A stretch of DNA of 64,000 bases, from NCBI RefSeq assembly GCF_016772275.1, contig NZ_CP065425.1:1616653-1680652 (forward strand), written 5' to 3'. The translations under genes and the position numbers were made by a program. The first letter of the stretch is position 1, and every line of letters begins with the position of its first letter. The stretch is from Heyndrickxia vini. GTDB taxonomy: Bacteria; Bacillota; Bacilli; Bacillales; Bacillaceae_C. Under the pieces are notes generated by a model. It was not told the origin of the DNA and did no database searches. It saw nothing but the letters and a program-made list of their open reading frames with translations. Positions 18,792 through 28,638 of this stretch are shown here, piece by piece.

Positions 18792-20102
18792 ATGAACGAA
18801 AATAAATTTTCGATGTTTAAGTTTAATCTCTATATAGATAAGGCGATAAATGAGTTAGGCTTTTATGAACCAACAGAAATTCAAAAAAAGATGATACCAA
18901 CTATCTTACGTGGGGAAAGTGCGATTGGACAATCCCAAACAGGGACAGGAAAAACACATGCATACTTACTACCAATCATCCAATCGATTAATCCGGAAGA
19001 ACAGGAGGTACAAGCAGTCATAACAGCTCCTACACGGGAGCTTGCTAATCAAATTTATCATGAAATTTTAAAGATAACGAAATTTTACGAGGACCAGTCG
19101 ATTGTTTCCCGCTGTTTTATTGGTGGGACGGATAAACAACGTACGATCGAAAAGTTAAAAAACCAGCCACAAATTGTTGTAGGAACTCCTGGGAGAATTA
19201 ATGACTTAATTCGAGAGCAGGCATTATTTGTCCATACAGCTAAAACACTCGTAGTAGATGAAGCTGATTTGATGTTAGATATGGGTTTCCTTTATGATGT
19301 CGATCAAATTGCGGGCCGTATGCCTAAAGAATTGCAAATTCTTGTTTTCTCAGCAACGATTCCGGAAAAACTTAAACCATTTCTTAAAAAGTATATGGAA
19401 AACCCAATATATGAACATGTTCAGCCGAAACATATATCTGCAGAAAATATTGAACATCTTTTAGTTCCCTTGCGCAGCAGAGAAAAAATCGATTTATTAA
19501 CGGATATGTTAAAAACATATAATCCTTATTTGGCAATTGTATTTACGAATACGAAATCAATGGCAGATGAAGTGGCTGATAAATTAATAGAAAAAGGATT
19601 AAAAGTTGGTAGAATTCATGGAGATTTATCTCCGCGTGAACGGACCAAAATGATGAAACAGATAAGAAACCTTGATTATCAATATATCGTAGCAACAGAT
19701 CTAGCAGCGCGTGGAATCGATATTGAAGGTGTTAGTCATGTAATTAATTATGAGCTTCCGCAAGACCTTGATTTTTATGTACACCGTGCCGGACGAACAG
19801 CAAGAGCAGGACATTCGGGTATATCAGCAACGATATATACACCTTCTGATGAAGATGCATTAAATAGGTTGGAAAAAATGGGAATCATTTTTGATAATAA
19901 AGATTTACAGAAAGGTGAATGGGTGACCATTACTGAAAGAAATAAAAGAAAGAATCGGAAAAAACAATCCGATGAAATTGATAATAAAGCAAGAAATTTA
20001 GTAAGGAAACCGAAAAAGGTAAAACCAGGATATAAAAAGAAAATTAATCAGCAGGTCGAGCAAATTAAAAAGCGAGAAAGAAAACTTCAAAAGCGCAAAT
20101 AG
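18792..20102 (+). CDS. cshB: DEAD-box RNA helicase CshB
   Basis: A 436-residue DEAD-box helicase: Q motif FYEPTEIQKKMIP, motif I SQTGTGKTHAYLLP, Ia PTRELANQ, II VVDEADLM, III SAT, and the C-terminal RIHGD, VATDLAARGID and HRAGRTARAG. The basic C-terminal tail is a likely RNA-binding extension. CshB belongs to the cold-shock-associated RNA helicases acting in ribosome assembly and mRNA turnover. ATG at 18792 with AAAGGAGAG upstream is preferred over more distal in-frame starts. Confidence 0.95.
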   Translation: MNENKFSMFKFNLYIDKAINELGFYEPTEIQKKMIPTILRGESAIGQSQTGTGKTHAYLLPIIQSINPEEQEVQAVITAPTRELANQIYHEILKITKFYEDQSIVSRCFIGGTDKQRTIEKLKNQPQIVVGTPGRINDLIREQALFVHTAKTLVVDEADLMLDMGFLYDVDQIAGRMPKELQILVFSATIPEKLKPFLKKYMENPIYEHVQPKHISAENIEHLLVPLRSREKIDLLTDMLKTYNPYLAIVFTNTKSMADEVADKLIEKGLKVGRIHGDLSPRERTKMMKQIRNLDYQYIVATDLAARGIDIEGVSHVINYELPQDLDFYVHRAGRTARAGHSGISATIYTPSDEDALNRLEKMGIIFDNKDLQKGEWVTITERNKRKNRKKQSDEIDNKARNLVRKPKKVKPGYKKKINQQVEQIKKRERKLQKRK

Positions 20103-20125
20103 TTTATTTTTAGGGAGTGTGGAGA

Positions 20126-21019
20126 ATGTTAAAACTTGGATCACATGTATCAATGAGTGGTAAGAAAATGTTGCTTGGAGCAAGTGAAGAGGCTGTTTCT
20201 TATGGTGCAAATACGTTTATGATTTATACAGGAGCTCCACAAAATACACGGCGTAAAAAAATAGAAGATCTTAATATTGAAGCGGGAACTACTCATATGA
20301 AAGAAAACGGTATTGATGAAATTATTGTACATGCTCCATATATCATTAATATCGGTAATTCAGTAAATCCTTCTACTTATGAACTTGGAGTAAATTTCTT
20401 ACGTTCTGAAATTGAAAGAACTGAAGCTATTGGTGCTAGACAAATTGTTCTTCATCCCGGTGCACATGTCGGTGAAGGAGCAGAAAAGGGCATTGAACAA
20501 ATAATTAAAGGCCTAAATGAAGTTCTTACCGCCGACCAAAAAGTTCAAATTGCGCTTGAAACAATGGCTGGCAAAGGTTCGGAATGCGGTAGATCTTTTG
20601 AGGAACTCGCTACAATTATTGACGGTGTTCATTTTAATGATAAGTTATCTATTTGTTTTGATACCTGCCATACACATGATGCCGGATATGATATTATAAA
20701 TAATTTTGATGGCGTCCTCGAAGAGTTTGATCGATTAATTGGGATTGATCGAATTAAAGTATTACACATAAACGACAGTAAAAATGTGACAGGGGCTAGA
20801 AAAGATAGACATGAGAATATTGGATTTGGACATATTGGATTCACGGCTTTAAACAATATTGTACACCATCCACAACTAGCTGATGTGCCGAAAATATTAG
20901 AAACTCCTTTTGTAGGAGAAGATAAGACAAATAAAAAAGCCCCATATAAGTATGAAATTGCAATGTTAAGAAATAAGCAGTTTAATGAGAATTTGCTTGA
21001 AGAAATTAATAATCAATAG
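20126..21019 (+). CDS. nfo: Endonuclease IV
   Basis: A 297-residue AP endonuclease of the Nfo family. It has the N-terminal [16 protein letters not shown] and zinc-ligand motifs [44 protein letters not shown] and ILETPF. It cleaves at abasic sites in base excision repair. ATG at 20126 is chosen; a GTG 9 bases upstream would abut the ribosome site. Confidence 0.97.
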   Translation: MLKLGSHVSMSGKKMLLGASEEAVSYGANTFMIYTGAPQNTRRKKIEDLNIEAGTTHMKENGIDEIIVHAPYIINIGNSVNPSTYELGVNFLRSEIERTEAIGARQIVLHPGAHVGEGAEKGIEQIIKGLNEVLTADQKVQIALETMAGKGSECGRSFEELATIIDGVHFNDKLSICFDTCHTHDAGYDIINNFDGVLEEFDRLIGIDRIKVLHINDSKNVTGARKDRHENIGFGHIGFTALNNIVHHPQLADVPKILETPFVGEDKTNKKAPYKYEIAMLRNKQFNENLLEEINNQ

Positions 21020-21035
21020 AATTTAGCATTTACGC

Positions 21036-21074
21036 AATAAAGCATTGAGGGATTTCCCCCCTCAATGCTTTATT
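21036..21074. terminator. Bidirectional terminator between nfo and yqfT
   Basis: A perfect 16-bp stem (AATAAAGCATTGAGGG and its complement) with a 7-base loop overlaps the stop codon of the opposing gene. Confidence 0.85.
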
Positions 21075-21327
21075 ACTTTGTGAATTGGACAAATATTCGG
21101 TTGATTTCTTTGGCTGTTTCCGGCCCCGTAATTTTCGCCACTTCTTTTATCAGTTTGGTTCGTTGTTTATCGTCAAATATGTTATAAGATTTTCCTCGTA
21201 AATATGCAGCAATCTTATTTGCATCACTTTTAGATAGCCGGACATTAAATTGTTTTGCATATTTTAATAATTCTTCACCTGTGATTATGTTAATTTTGTA
21301 ATTAATCACATTTTGTAGTAATTTCAT
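21073..21327 (-). CDS. yqfT: DUF2624 family protein (YqfT)
   Basis: An 84-residue protein with MKLLQNVINYKINIITGEELLKY and NIFDDKQRTKLIKEVAKIT, the pattern of the DUF2624/YqfT family downstream of nfo in Bacillus. It is mostly helical and charged, without membrane segments; function unknown. ATG at 21327 has AGGAG about 10 bases upstream; the longer in-frame ORF extends beyond the conserved region. Confidence 0.85.
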   Translation of the reverse strand: MKLLQNVINYKINIITGEELLKYAKQFNVRLSKSDANKIAAYLRGKSYNIFDDKQRTKLIKEVAKITGPETAKEINRIFVQFTK

Positions 21328-21464
21328 CTGCACATCACTCCTCTTTTGATACATATGAAGTGGACAAACGAAATGTTCCAATCATTTGTGTTTTTTAGTT
21401 ATATACAAGAGGGGGGTGTAAGTTTACATAAAGGAAAATCTCATGTATAATTTTTTTATGGAAT

Positions 21465-21485
21465 AAATCGTAATCATTCTTAATA
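21465..21485. promoter_or_regulatory. Zur-box-like site ahead of zur
   Basis: AAATCGTAATCATT followed by CTTAATA: the left half and centre match the B. subtilis Zur box (AAATCGTAATNATTACGATTT), while the right half is degenerate. The place, just upstream of the regulator gene, fits autoregulation. Confidence 0.5.
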
Positions 21486-21513
21486 GCATTCATTAAAGTA
21501 GGTGTTATATAAA

Positions 21514-21924
21514 ATGCATGTTACTAGTGCGATTCAAACATTGAAGGACAAAGGGTTTAAGCACACTGGAAAACGGGAACAAATGCTAGAATTATTTGCT
21601 GCTAATAACAAGTATTTAACAGCAAGGGACGTTCTAGAATATATGAAAGATGATTATCCAGGATTGAGCTTTGACACTATATATAGAAATTTATCTTTAT
21701 TTGTTGAATTAGGGATTCTTGAAGCAACGGAATTATCGGGGGAAAAGAATTTTCGTTTTAGTTGTTCAACAACAAATCACCATCATCATTTTATCTGTCT
21801 GGAATGCGGGAAAACGAAAGAAATTCAAACGTGTCCGATGAATATTTTGGACGAAGATTTGGTAGGATATAATGTTTCGGGCCATAAATTTGAAATTTAT
21901 GGAAAGTGCCCGGATTGTATGTAA
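21514..21924 (+). CDS. zur: Fur-family zinc uptake regulator Zur
   Basis: A 136-residue Fur-family protein: winged-helix N-terminal domain ([13 protein letters not shown] ... [12 protein letters not shown]) and a metal-binding dimerisation domain with [16 protein letters not shown] and a C-terminal CPDCM, the two CxxC pairs that hold structural zinc. It lies downstream of nfo as in B. subtilis (yqfV = zur), and the Zur-box-like site upstream supports Zur over Fur or PerR. ATG at 21514 follows AGGTG. Confidence 0.92.
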   Translation: MHVTSAIQTLKDKGFKHTGKREQMLELFAANNKYLTARDVLEYMKDDYPGLSFDTIYRNLSLFVELGILEATELSGEKNFRFSCSTTNHHHHFICLECGKTKEIQTCPMNILDEDLVGYNVSGHKFEIYGKCPDCM

Positions 21925-21925
21925 T

Positions 21926-21958
21926 AAAAAATCATAAGACCGGATCTTATGATTTTTT
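21926..21958. terminator. Bidirectional terminator between zur and yqfW
   Basis: A perfect 14-bp stem AAAAAATCATAAGA/TCTTATGATTTTTT. Confidence 0.9.
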
Positions 21959-21968
21959 ATTTGTTGTA

Positions 21969-22571
21969 TTATTTAATATGTTGTGCATAGTTTGCTGCTT
22001 TACTTTGCGTCTTTAACCATTTATTTACCCATATTTCAGCCTCATGCCAATTCTTTACCCGAACGACTCCATCAGGAATAGGATCTTGATTATAAGGAGT
22101 ATCGAATAAAATTACTGGTATTTGTAATTCTTCATGGATCATAACTGCATTGTCATGTTTATCCTCAAAAAAGAGATCTACCTGATATTTTTTAGCTGTT
22201 TCGACTTTGTTATGTGATCCGATTAATTCAATATGGTGGTAAAATAAATCATTGGTATTAAACCAATTTTCCGTAACGGTAATTAAATTCGAACTTCTTG
22301 CACTTATGAAATATAGTTGAAATTTTTCTTTCCACTCTGTTAAAACTTCTTTTGCTCCTTCAGCAAGCGGTGATTCACCATACATCTTAGGTTCGGTTCT
22401 AACAAACCACTCGTAAAAAACTTTTGGATCTACATCAATAACATTTGTAAGTTCATATTCCGTAATATCATCTAAAGTTAATTGTAGTTTAAACTCATCA
22501 TTTATATAGGGAAGTAAAGAATTTGGATGGGTTACAGTTCCATCAATATCAATTCCAAATCTCATTTTCAT
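21969..22571 (-). CDS. yqfW: HAD-family putative nucleotidase YqfW
   Basis: A 200-residue HAD-fold protein: nucleophile motif GIDIDGTVTHP (about 6-16), motif II FISARSS and the acidic motif FFEDKHDNAV. It resembles 5'(3')-deoxyribonucleotidase-like HAD phosphatases, annotated YqfW in Bacillus; the substrate is unproven. AAGGAG lies 8 bases before the ATG. Confidence 0.9.
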   Translation of the reverse strand: MKMRFGIDIDGTVTHPNSLLPYINDEFKLQLTLDDITEYELTNVIDVDPKVFYEWFVRTEPKMYGESPLAEGAKEVLTEWKEKFQLYFISARSSNLITVTENWFNTNDLFYHHIELIGSHNKVETAKKYQVDLFFEDKHDNAVMIHEELQIPVILFDTPYNQDPIPDGVVRVKNWHEAEIWVNKWLKTQSKAANYAQHIK

Positions 22572-22750
22572 AAAAAACTACTCCTTTTAAGCACAATAAA
22601 AATTTTCACTATAAAAAGTGTACCATACTATTATAAAACTGAACAAAAATTACATCATTCATTGTTGGAAAAGATTGTTATGATGAAACAATAACAATCG
22701 GCACACAATAATAATGCTCCTGCTCTTACGATTCGAAAGTGAGGGATATT

Positions 22751-23116
22751 ATGAATGATGAAACACGTTATGACAAGCTAGAAGAAAATCATCATGATGA
22801 AAAAGATAATCATGATTATCACGAAGAAACGGCTGCTGAAATAGCTGCTCCTGTCTCGTGGGATCGTAGCCGCGATAACGATCGTGGTGAAGATAAGGAT
22901 CATGAACATGCTCATGTAAGTGGTAAAGTTATCGGCTGGTCTGCTTTAGTGTTATCAGTTCTATCTCTATTTTTCTTACCTGTAGTATTAGGGGCTGTAG
23001 GGATCATTCTTGGTTTTGTTGCGAGAAGAAGGCATGCGACAACATTAGGGGCATGGAGCATAGGGATAGGTGTTGTTTCTCTTATAATTGGGATATTTGT
23101 ACTACCATTTTTTTAA
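22751..23116 (+). CDS. yqfX: YqfX-like membrane protein
   Basis: A 121-residue protein: a highly charged His/Asp/Glu-rich N-terminal half (about 1-60) and two hydrophobic segments (about 62-85 and 97-121) in the pattern WSALVLSVLSLFFLP ... GAVGIILGFVARRR ... GAWSIGIGVVSLIIG, close to DUF4190-type small membrane proteins and to YqfX at this locus. The His-rich region could bind metal, but that is a guess. ATG at 22751 follows GTGAGGG. Confidence 0.8.
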   Translation: MNDETRYDKLEENHHDEKDNHDYHEETAAEIAAPVSWDRSRDNDRGEDKDHEHAHVSGKVIGWSALVLSVLSLFFLPVVLGAVGIILGFVARRRHATTLGAWSIGIGVVSLIIGIFVLPFF

Positions 23117-23162
23117 TGGAAATATCTTAATCACTGTCATATGTGGGAGCTGTTATAAAAAG

Positions 23163-23189
23163 AAAAGTGCGGATCAAGTCCGCACTTTT
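23163..23189. terminator. Bidirectional terminator between yqfX and ispG
   Basis: A perfect 11-bp stem AAAAGTGCGGA/TCCGCACTTTT with a 5-base loop. Confidence 0.9.
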
Positions 23190-24290
23190 CTATGCTTTTT
23201 GTTCACTCTGTTTTTGATAATATTCCTCAGCAATTAAATCAATTTCTTTTTTCAGTTCTTCTACCATTGTTTCCTCTGGAACTTTTCTTACGATTTTTCC
23301 TTTACGGAAGAGTAATCCTTCACCACGAGCCCCGGCGATGCCAATATCAGCTTCACGGGCTTCACCAGGACCGTTTACGGCACAGCCTAATACAGATACC
23401 TTAATCGGTGCTTTAATCGTTGAAATATATTCTTCAATCTCATTGGCAATACTAATTAAATCAATTTCGATTCTTCCGCAAGTAGGGCATGAAATCAATG
23501 TCGCTGCATTGGAGGATAAACCGAACACTTTTAACAATTCTCTAGCTACTTTTACCTCTTCAACTGGATCGGCACTTAAAGAAATACGTAAAGTATTACC
23601 GATACCTTTACTTAAGATTGCACCTAGACCAGCAGCACTTTTTACAGTACCGGAAAATAATGTTCCAGATTCGGTAATTCCCAAGTGTAATGGATAATCA
23701 AAAGCTCGAGCAGCCTTTTCATACGCCTCGATTGCAAGATTTACATCGGACGCTTTCATCGAGACGATGATATCATGGAAGTCAAGGTCTTCTAAAATTT
23801 TTATATGATGCAAAGCACTTTCAACCATACCATCAGCGGTTGGATATCCATACTTTTGTAAAAATTGTTTTTCAAGACTTCCTGCATTTACGCCAATGCG
23901 TATAGGTATACCTTTTGCTTTAGCAGCTTTAACAACCGCTTCTACTTTCTCGCGTTTCCCAATATTTCCCGGGTTAATGCGAATTTTATCTGCTCCCCCT
24001 TCAATTGCTTTTAAGGCGAGACGATAATCAAAATGAATATCAACGACTAATGGAATATTGATACGCTTTTTTATTTCGGGAATTGCTTCAGCAGCACGTT
24101 CGTCAGGACATGCAACCCGGACAACTTGGCAACCTGCTTCTTCCAAACGTTTAATTTGGTTTACTGTTGCTTCTACGTCATGTGTTTTTGTCGTTGTCAT
24201 ACTCTGAATAAAAAGTTCATTGCTTCCCCCGATAGTTAAATTTCCAACCTTAACGGGACGTGTTTTTGAACGATGTATAATTTCACCCAA
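23190..24290 (-). CDS. ispG: 4-hydroxy-3-methylbut-2-en-1-yl diphosphate synthase (IspG/GcpE)
   Basis: A 366-residue MEP-pathway enzyme. The TIM-barrel part carries [10 protein letters not shown] and [12 protein letters not shown]; the C-terminal [4Fe-4S] cysteines are in [12 protein letters not shown] and [13 protein letters not shown]. It converts MEcPP to HMBPP, the substrate of IspH, also in this window. The start is TTG at 24290, with AAGGAG 10 bases upstream. Confidence 0.97.
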   Translation of the reverse strand: MGEIIHRSKTRPVKVGNLTIGGSNELFIQSMTTTKTHDVEATVNQIKRLEEAGCQVVRVACPDERAAEAIPEIKKRINIPLVVDIHFDYRLALKAIEGGADKIRINPGNIGKREKVEAVVKAAKAKGIPIRIGVNAGSLEKQFLQKYGYPTADGMVESALHHIKILEDLDFHDIIVSMKASDVNLAIEAYEKAARAFDYPLHLGITESGTLFSGTVKSAAGLGAILSKGIGNTLRISLSADPVEEVKVARELLKVFGLSSNAATLISCPTCGRIEIDLISIANEIEEYISTIKAPIKVSVLGCAVNGPGEAREADIGIAGARGEGLLFRKGKIVRKVPEETMVEELKKEIDLIAEEYYQKQSEQKA

Positions 24291-24399
24291 GGGTAATTCG
24301 CTCCTTTATTAAGTACAAATGAGTTTTGTAATTTAATTATAACAAATGTATTGTATCAGTATTTGAAGGGAATTGACAAGGAAATGAGGTTAGTCATTA

Positions 24400-24720
24400 T
24401 TATTTATATATTGGAAATTTATAAACCTGACCAATTTGAATTTCCTCCGGTGTGATATTATGATTAAATTTTTTGAAGTCGATGATTACTTGTTTTATAG
24501 GGATGGACAATGGAGATTTATTAATTTTTTCTACAATGGACAAAACGGTATCACCAGGAATCACTTTCTTATTTACATATGGGGCAGGCTTTTCTATCGT
24601 TACGTTCTTTTCTGATTTTACTGTTACTTGTGAAACTGCAGGGATTGTTCCAAAGTTGATATCAATATAGACACTATAAATAATGATAATTACTGCGACG
24701 AATGCTAGAAATTTTTTCAA
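24400..24720 (-). CDS. yqfZ: LysM-like protein YqfZ
   Basis: A 106-residue protein with an N-terminal membrane segment or signal (about 3-18) and a C-terminal part KKVIPGDTVLSIVEKIN ... ITPEEIQIGQVYKFPIY that follows the LysM pattern. It probably associates with the envelope or spore wall. The TTG start follows AAAAAGGAGG with 8 bases of spacing. It lies upstream of ispG on the same strand, as yqfZ does in B. subtilis. Confidence 0.85.
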   Translation of the reverse strand: MKKFLAFVAVIIIIYSVYIDINFGTIPAVSQVTVKSEKNVTIEKPAPYVNKKVIPGDTVLSIVEKINKSPLSIPIKQVIIDFKKFNHNITPEEIQIGQVYKFPIYK

Positions 24721-24781
24721 GATTAGCGCCTCCTTTTTGTCATATTTATGCTTGTCCTTAAATGAATATGACTAAAAAGAA

Positions 24782-24808
24782 AAAAAACTGACATGTTTGC
24801 CAGTTTTT
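24782..24808. terminator. Terminator-like hairpin
   Basis: AAAAAACTG pairs with CAGTTTTT across a 10-base loop. On the minus strand it would end the DUF1189 transcript after the repeat. Confidence 0.6.
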
Positions 24809-24829
24809 CGATTTAAATAGTTTATGCTA

Positions 24830-24982
24830 TGTCTAGCCCAGCGTCTATCGACTAGCGTACTTCAGGACTTCTCCCTACGATAAGTCAACATCGATTCGCC
24901 TTGCAGGCTTATCGTGTTTCCTTTATCTCAGTCGAAGTCCCTCCAGTCTAGTACGTCGATGAGCAAGGCGCTTACGCTTTTC
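24830..24982 (-). repeat. Bacillaceae-type intergenic repeat, copy B
   Basis: This 153-bp element starts TGTCTAGCCCAGCGTCTA and ends GAGCAAGGCGCTTACGCTTTTC, the best match in the window to the family. It contains internal inverted segments (TACGATAAGTC, and GACTTATCG-like words in GGCTTATCGTG). Its end runs into the 3' end of the DUF1189 gene, which takes its final codons and stop from the repeat. The plus/minus assignment is arbitrary. Confidence 0.6.
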
Positions 24983-25745
24983 TATTAGGTTTCGGAATTT
25001 CTCTAATGGTTAAATAAAGAAAGATTAAACAAATAATCCAATTGATTAAAAGTCCGCCTGGAACGGCTGTTTTTAATGCATCCATTAATACGAAAAATAC
25101 TGTCGGTAAGGTGATGCAGTGGGCAGCTATCCTCCAGCTGTTTCTGTATTGCAGGTTTCTATCAAATGTCCTTGCGAATAATATTCCAATGCCTGCGAAA
25201 ATGGAAATTTTAATAAATCCCATTGCAGAAGTAAATAAATACATAATAATAAATACTATAGGTAAAACAATCCAAAGTACTCCGTGGATGGAGGACAAAA
25301 ACTTATCAATATCCTTATTTTGTAATTTCATCCCTTCTAGTGCGGAATAAGGAAAGTTTTGTGTATTTCGATCTGCTATGACAACGAATTCGTTTTTAAG
25401 CAATGCGACTGCATTTCCTTCTTTTTCGATATCTTGTGTAGTAATCTTACCAGTTGGATCAAGTATGATATGAAAATCGGACTTTTCCAATGTAAAGGGT
25501 TCCTTAATATCTGATGTAAGGGTGCCATTTTCAATTTGAAAAGGAGGCAGTTCTTCCATAAAGATTTGTTTACCTTCATTTAGTGCAGTAATTGTCATTT
25601 TTGAAAAATGAAATAATCCAGGTAAGGTGGATAAAAACATAAGTAAAAAAACATACAATATGGTTTTGCCGATTCCTAAAAATCGATATTTTGCAATATC
25701 TTTAGGGGAATAAAGACTTTTAATAAAACGTTGAAAAATATTCAA
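24972..25745 (-). CDS. DUF1189 family membrane protein (YqgB-like)
   Basis: A 257-residue protein. It starts (M)NIFQRFIKSLYSPKDIAKYRF and has one N-terminal transmembrane segment (about 24-44), a large outside domain (about 50-150) and four hydrophobic segments near the C-terminus, the DUF1189 layout. The TTG start at 25745 is chosen since AAGGAAGTGAT, near-identical to the ideal ribosome site, lies 7 bases upstream; GTG/ATG codons slightly upstream overlap that site. The last residues come from the repeat element. Confidence 0.82.
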   Translation of the reverse strand: MNIFQRFIKSLYSPKDIAKYRFLGIGKTILYVFLLMFLSTLPGLFHFSKMTITALNEGKQIFMEELPPFQIENGTLTSDIKEPFTLEKSDFHIILDPTGKITTQDIEKEGNAVALLKNEFVVIADRNTQNFPYSALEGMKLQNKDIDKFLSSIHGVLWIVLPIVFIIMYLFTSAMGFIKISIFAGIGILFARTFDRNLQYRNSWRIAAHCITLPTVFFVLMDALKTAVPGGLLINWIICLIFLYLTIREIPKPNRKA

Positions 25746-25906
25746 AACTATCATCACTTCCTTTTATGCATTTTCCTTAATATGTACAACTATTTATCAT
25801 TGTAGGTTTTTTTTCACTGAATGTCATTTGAAAATACTAAAAATCGTTGAGAAATAATGCATAATCTTTTTTCTCACGTCTATTCTTATAAGAAGAGGTG
25901 TTAATT

Positions 25907-26392
25907 ATGGACTGGTTATACTGGACAATCATAATTTTAATGATGCTTGTTGCTTTTATTGGTTTAATTTATCCAGTGATTCCTAGTGTTCTTTTTCTAT
26001 TTGGTTCCTTTTTATTATACGGCTTATTTTTTTCCTTTCATTCATTTAATTGGTTATTTTGGACGATTCAAATCTTATTTGTTATTTTACTTTTCGGAGC
26101 AGATTATTTGACCAATTTAATTGGAGTGAAAAAATTCGGAGGATCGAAAGCAGGGGTGTGGGGGAGTACAATTGGGTTGTTAATTGGGCCTTTTGTTATC
26201 CCGGTTATTGGAATTTTGATTGGCCCATTTTTAGGTGCTGTAATTGGAGAGTTAATTGTAAACCGTACATCATTTATCAAGGCGATGAAAATTGGATTGG
26301 GATCATTAATCGGCTTCATTAGCAGTGTGGTCGTAAAAGGGTTAATTCAAGTTATAATGGTTATTTACTTTTTTATTAGTATTAGGGGGTGA
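25907..26392 (+). CDS. yqgC: DUF456 family membrane protein (YqgC-like)
   Basis: A 161-residue protein with about five membrane segments and the DUF456 pattern: LIYPVIPSVLFLFGSF near the start, DYLTNLIGVKKFGGSKAGVWGS in the middle, and glycine-rich IGILIGPFLGAVIGEL. Function unknown; it sits just upstream of sodA, as yqgC does in B. subtilis. ATG at 25907 follows AGAAGAGGTG. Confidence 0.88.
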   Translation: MDWLYWTIIILMMLVAFIGLIYPVIPSVLFLFGSFLLYGLFFSFHSFNWLFWTIQILFVILLFGADYLTNLIGVKKFGGSKAGVWGSTIGLLIGPFVIPVIGILIGPFLGAVIGELIVNRTSFIKAMKIGLGSLIGFISSVVVKGLIQVIMVIYFFISIRG

Positions 26393-26508
26393 AATATTTT
26401 TAGAAAAACTAGGCAATTTATTTGCCTGCTACTTATAACTTTGGTAATCTTAAATTGAAATTACATGAATCACTTTGATTCAAACATTTACATAGGGAGG
26501 AATTTACC

Positions 26509-27117
26509 ATGGCATTTGAATTACCACAATTACCTTATGCATATGATGCTCTTGAGCCTCATATTGACAAAGAAACAATGAATATCCATCACACAAAACA
26601 TCATAACACATATGTAACGAACTTAAATGCAGCTCTTGAAGGAAATGAAGAACTTCTTAGTAAATCTGTTGAAGAAGTCATTGCGAATCTTGATGCAGTT
26701 CCTGAAGCAAAACGTACTGCTGTTCGTAATAATGGTGGCGGACATGCAAACCACTCATTATTCTGGAAACTTCTTTCACCAAATGGTGGAGGAGAACCAA
26801 CAGGTGAATTAGCAGAAGCTATTAATAAAAAATTTGGCAGCCTAGACAAATTCAAAGAAGAATTTGCTGCTGCAGGTGCAAGTCGCTTTGGATCAGGTTG
26901 GGCTTGGTTAGTAGTTAATAATGGCGAACTAGAAGTAACTAGCACTCCAAACCAAGATAATCCATTAATGGAAGGAAAAACACCTATTCTTGGATTAGAT
27001 GTATGGGAACATGCTTACTACTTAAACTATCAAAATCGTCGTCCTGACTACATTAAAGCTTTCTGGAATGTAGTAAACTGGGATGAAGTTGCAAAATTAT
27101 ACGCTGCAGCAAAATAA
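26509..27117 (+). CDS. sodA: Manganese superoxide dismutase
   Basis: A 202-residue Mn/Fe-SOD: N-terminal [19 protein letters not shown] with the metal His, [13 protein letters not shown] with the second His, and the C-terminal [17 protein letters not shown] with Asp and His ligands. It converts superoxide to oxygen and hydrogen peroxide in the cytoplasm. A strong site (AGGGAGG), its own upstream region and a terminator indicate a single-gene unit. Confidence 0.98.
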   Translation: MAFELPQLPYAYDALEPHIDKETMNIHHTKHHNTYVTNLNAALEGNEELLSKSVEEVIANLDAVPEAKRTAVRNNGGGHANHSLFWKLLSPNGGGEPTGELAEAINKKFGSLDKFKEEFAAAGASRFGSGWAWLVVNNGELEVTSTPNQDNPLMEGKTPILGLDVWEHAYYLNYQNRRPDYIKAFWNVVNWDEVAKLYAAAK

Positions 27118-27126
27118 TAGCAAACA

Positions 27127-27157
27127 AAAAGCATCGGGATATTCCGGTGCTTTTTTT
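27127..27157 (+). terminator. Terminator after sodA
   Basis: AAAGCATCGG pairs with CCGGTGCTTT (one wobble), followed by T7. Confidence 0.85.
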
Positions 27158-27168
27158 GATTTAATTGC

Positions 27169-27234
27169 TGTCCATCTCTCAACATCTAACACCACGAGGT
27201 TTGCATATCTGGGCTGATGCGCTTTTAGCTTTTC
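27169..27234 (+). repeat. Bacillaceae-type intergenic repeat, degenerate copy C
   Basis: A shortened copy: TGTCCATCTC at one end, CACGAGGT in the middle, GGGCTGATGCGCTTTTAGC and TTTTC at the other end. It shares CGAGGT and GGGCTGAT with copy A. It fills the sodA-yqgE gap. Confidence 0.5.
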
Positions 27235-27309
27235 ATATAACAAAATAGAAATATGTATAATGTCACTCCTTTTTCAAAAGATATAAAGGATGAAAAAGGG
27301 GAGTTTATC

Positions 27310-28515
27310 ATGATATTTCGAAAATTGTTAGGTGAAATTGAATTAACAAAAGACTTATCGTTATTATTGTATATTGGTGGAATTTATTCGCTTAGTGTGG
27401 CGTTATCGAATACATTTGTTAATATTTATTTATGGAAACAATCTGGCGAATTTATTGATTTAGCTATATACAATTTATCTGTCGTTGTTTTTCAGCCACT
27501 CACATTTATTATAGCCGGGAGATGGGCGAAAAAGGTTGACAGGGTCATTGTCCTGCGAATCGGGGTTATTTTTTTAGCATTGTTTTATTTATCTGTACTG
27601 TTTTTCGGTAGTCATGCATCACATTATTTAGTTGTATTAGGTGGTCTTTTAGGGATTGGATATGGTTTTTATTGGCTTGCATTTAATGTACTTACATTTG
27701 AAATAACTGAACCTGAAACGAGAGACTTTTTTAATGGGTTTTTAGGAAGTCTTACTTCATGTGGCGGTATGATCGGTCCGATTTTGGCCGGGTTTATTAT
27801 TTCCCGTTTTACATCCAATATTGGATATACAATTGTTTTTGGGTTTTCCCTTACACTTTTTGCCTTAGCAGTTGTACTAAGCTTTTTTATTAAAAGGCGT
27901 CCTGCTCACGGAAGATATTTGCTTGCTCGGATTTTAGAAGAGAGAAAAAATAATCGAAATTGGCGATTAATAACGAATGCCCATTTTTTTCAAGGATTAC
28001 GTGATGGAACATTTGCATTTATCATTTCTGTATTTGTATTTGTTTCAACTGGCAGTGAATTTGCATTGGGAACGTTTGGGCTGATTAATTCGGGTATATC
28101 ATTTTTAGGATATTCTTTAGTTACACGACTAATTAAAAGTAAATATCGAAAAAGAGCGATTCTGTTAGGAGGACTTCTTTTATATGCGGGGATATTTATT
28201 ATTGTATTTGACTTTAGTTATTCGAGATTATTGATTTATGCAGCCGTAATTGCGATTGCATATCCGATTATTCTAGTGCCGTATATTTCGATGACCTACG
28301 ATGTCATTGGGAGAGGGTGGCAGGCTGCTGAAGCTAGAATTGAATATATTGTTGTACGTGAATTATTTTTAAATACTGGTCGAATTGTTTCAATTTTAGC
28401 TTTTATAGGAGCGATTACTTTTTTTCATGATAAGCAGAGCATTCCTTATTTGCTCATGATATTAGGTGCAGGGTATATTTGTGTTTCCTATCTTTTAAGG
28501 AAAGTGTCTACATAA
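27310..28515 (+). CDS. yqgE: MFS transporter (YqgE-like)
   Basis: A 401-residue protein with about 12 membrane segments, split by a cytoplasmic loop (KRRPAHGRYLLARILEERKNNRN, about 205-230). This is the major facilitator fold; the substrate is not evident. Position between sodA and pbpA matches yqgE. ATG at 27310 follows AAAAAGGGGAG; a longer in-frame ORF begins at 27253 but lacks a ribosome site. Confidence 0.88.
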   Translation: MIFRKLLGEIELTKDLSLLLYIGGIYSLSVALSNTFVNIYLWKQSGEFIDLAIYNLSVVVFQPLTFIIAGRWAKKVDRVIVLRIGVIFLALFYLSVLFFGSHASHYLVVLGGLLGIGYGFYWLAFNVLTFEITEPETRDFFNGFLGSLTSCGGMIGPILAGFIISRFTSNIGYTIVFGFSLTLFALAVVLSFFIKRRPAHGRYLLARILEERKNNRNWRLITNAHFFQGLRDGTFAFIISVFVFVSTGSEFALGTFGLINSGISFLGYSLVTRLIKSKYRKRAILLGGLLLYAGIFIIVFDFSYSRLLIYAAVIAIAYPIILVPYISMTYDVIGRGWQAAEARIEYIVVRELFLNTGRIVSILAFIGAITFFHDKQSIPYLLMILGAGYICVSYLLRKVST

Positions 28516-28527
28516 ATATTGTTTCGT

Positions 28528-28554
28528 AAAAAGGCATTGGTTAATGCCTTTTTT
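28528..28554 (+). terminator. Terminator after yqgE
   Basis: AAAAAGGCATT pairs with AATGCCTTTTT. Confidence 0.85.
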
Positions 28555-28638
28555 CTTCTTTTTTAAATTTTTGTACAATTCAACAGACTTTTCCTATACA
28601 ATGAAAGAAAGGTAAATAGAGGAAAAGGGGAATATGTA

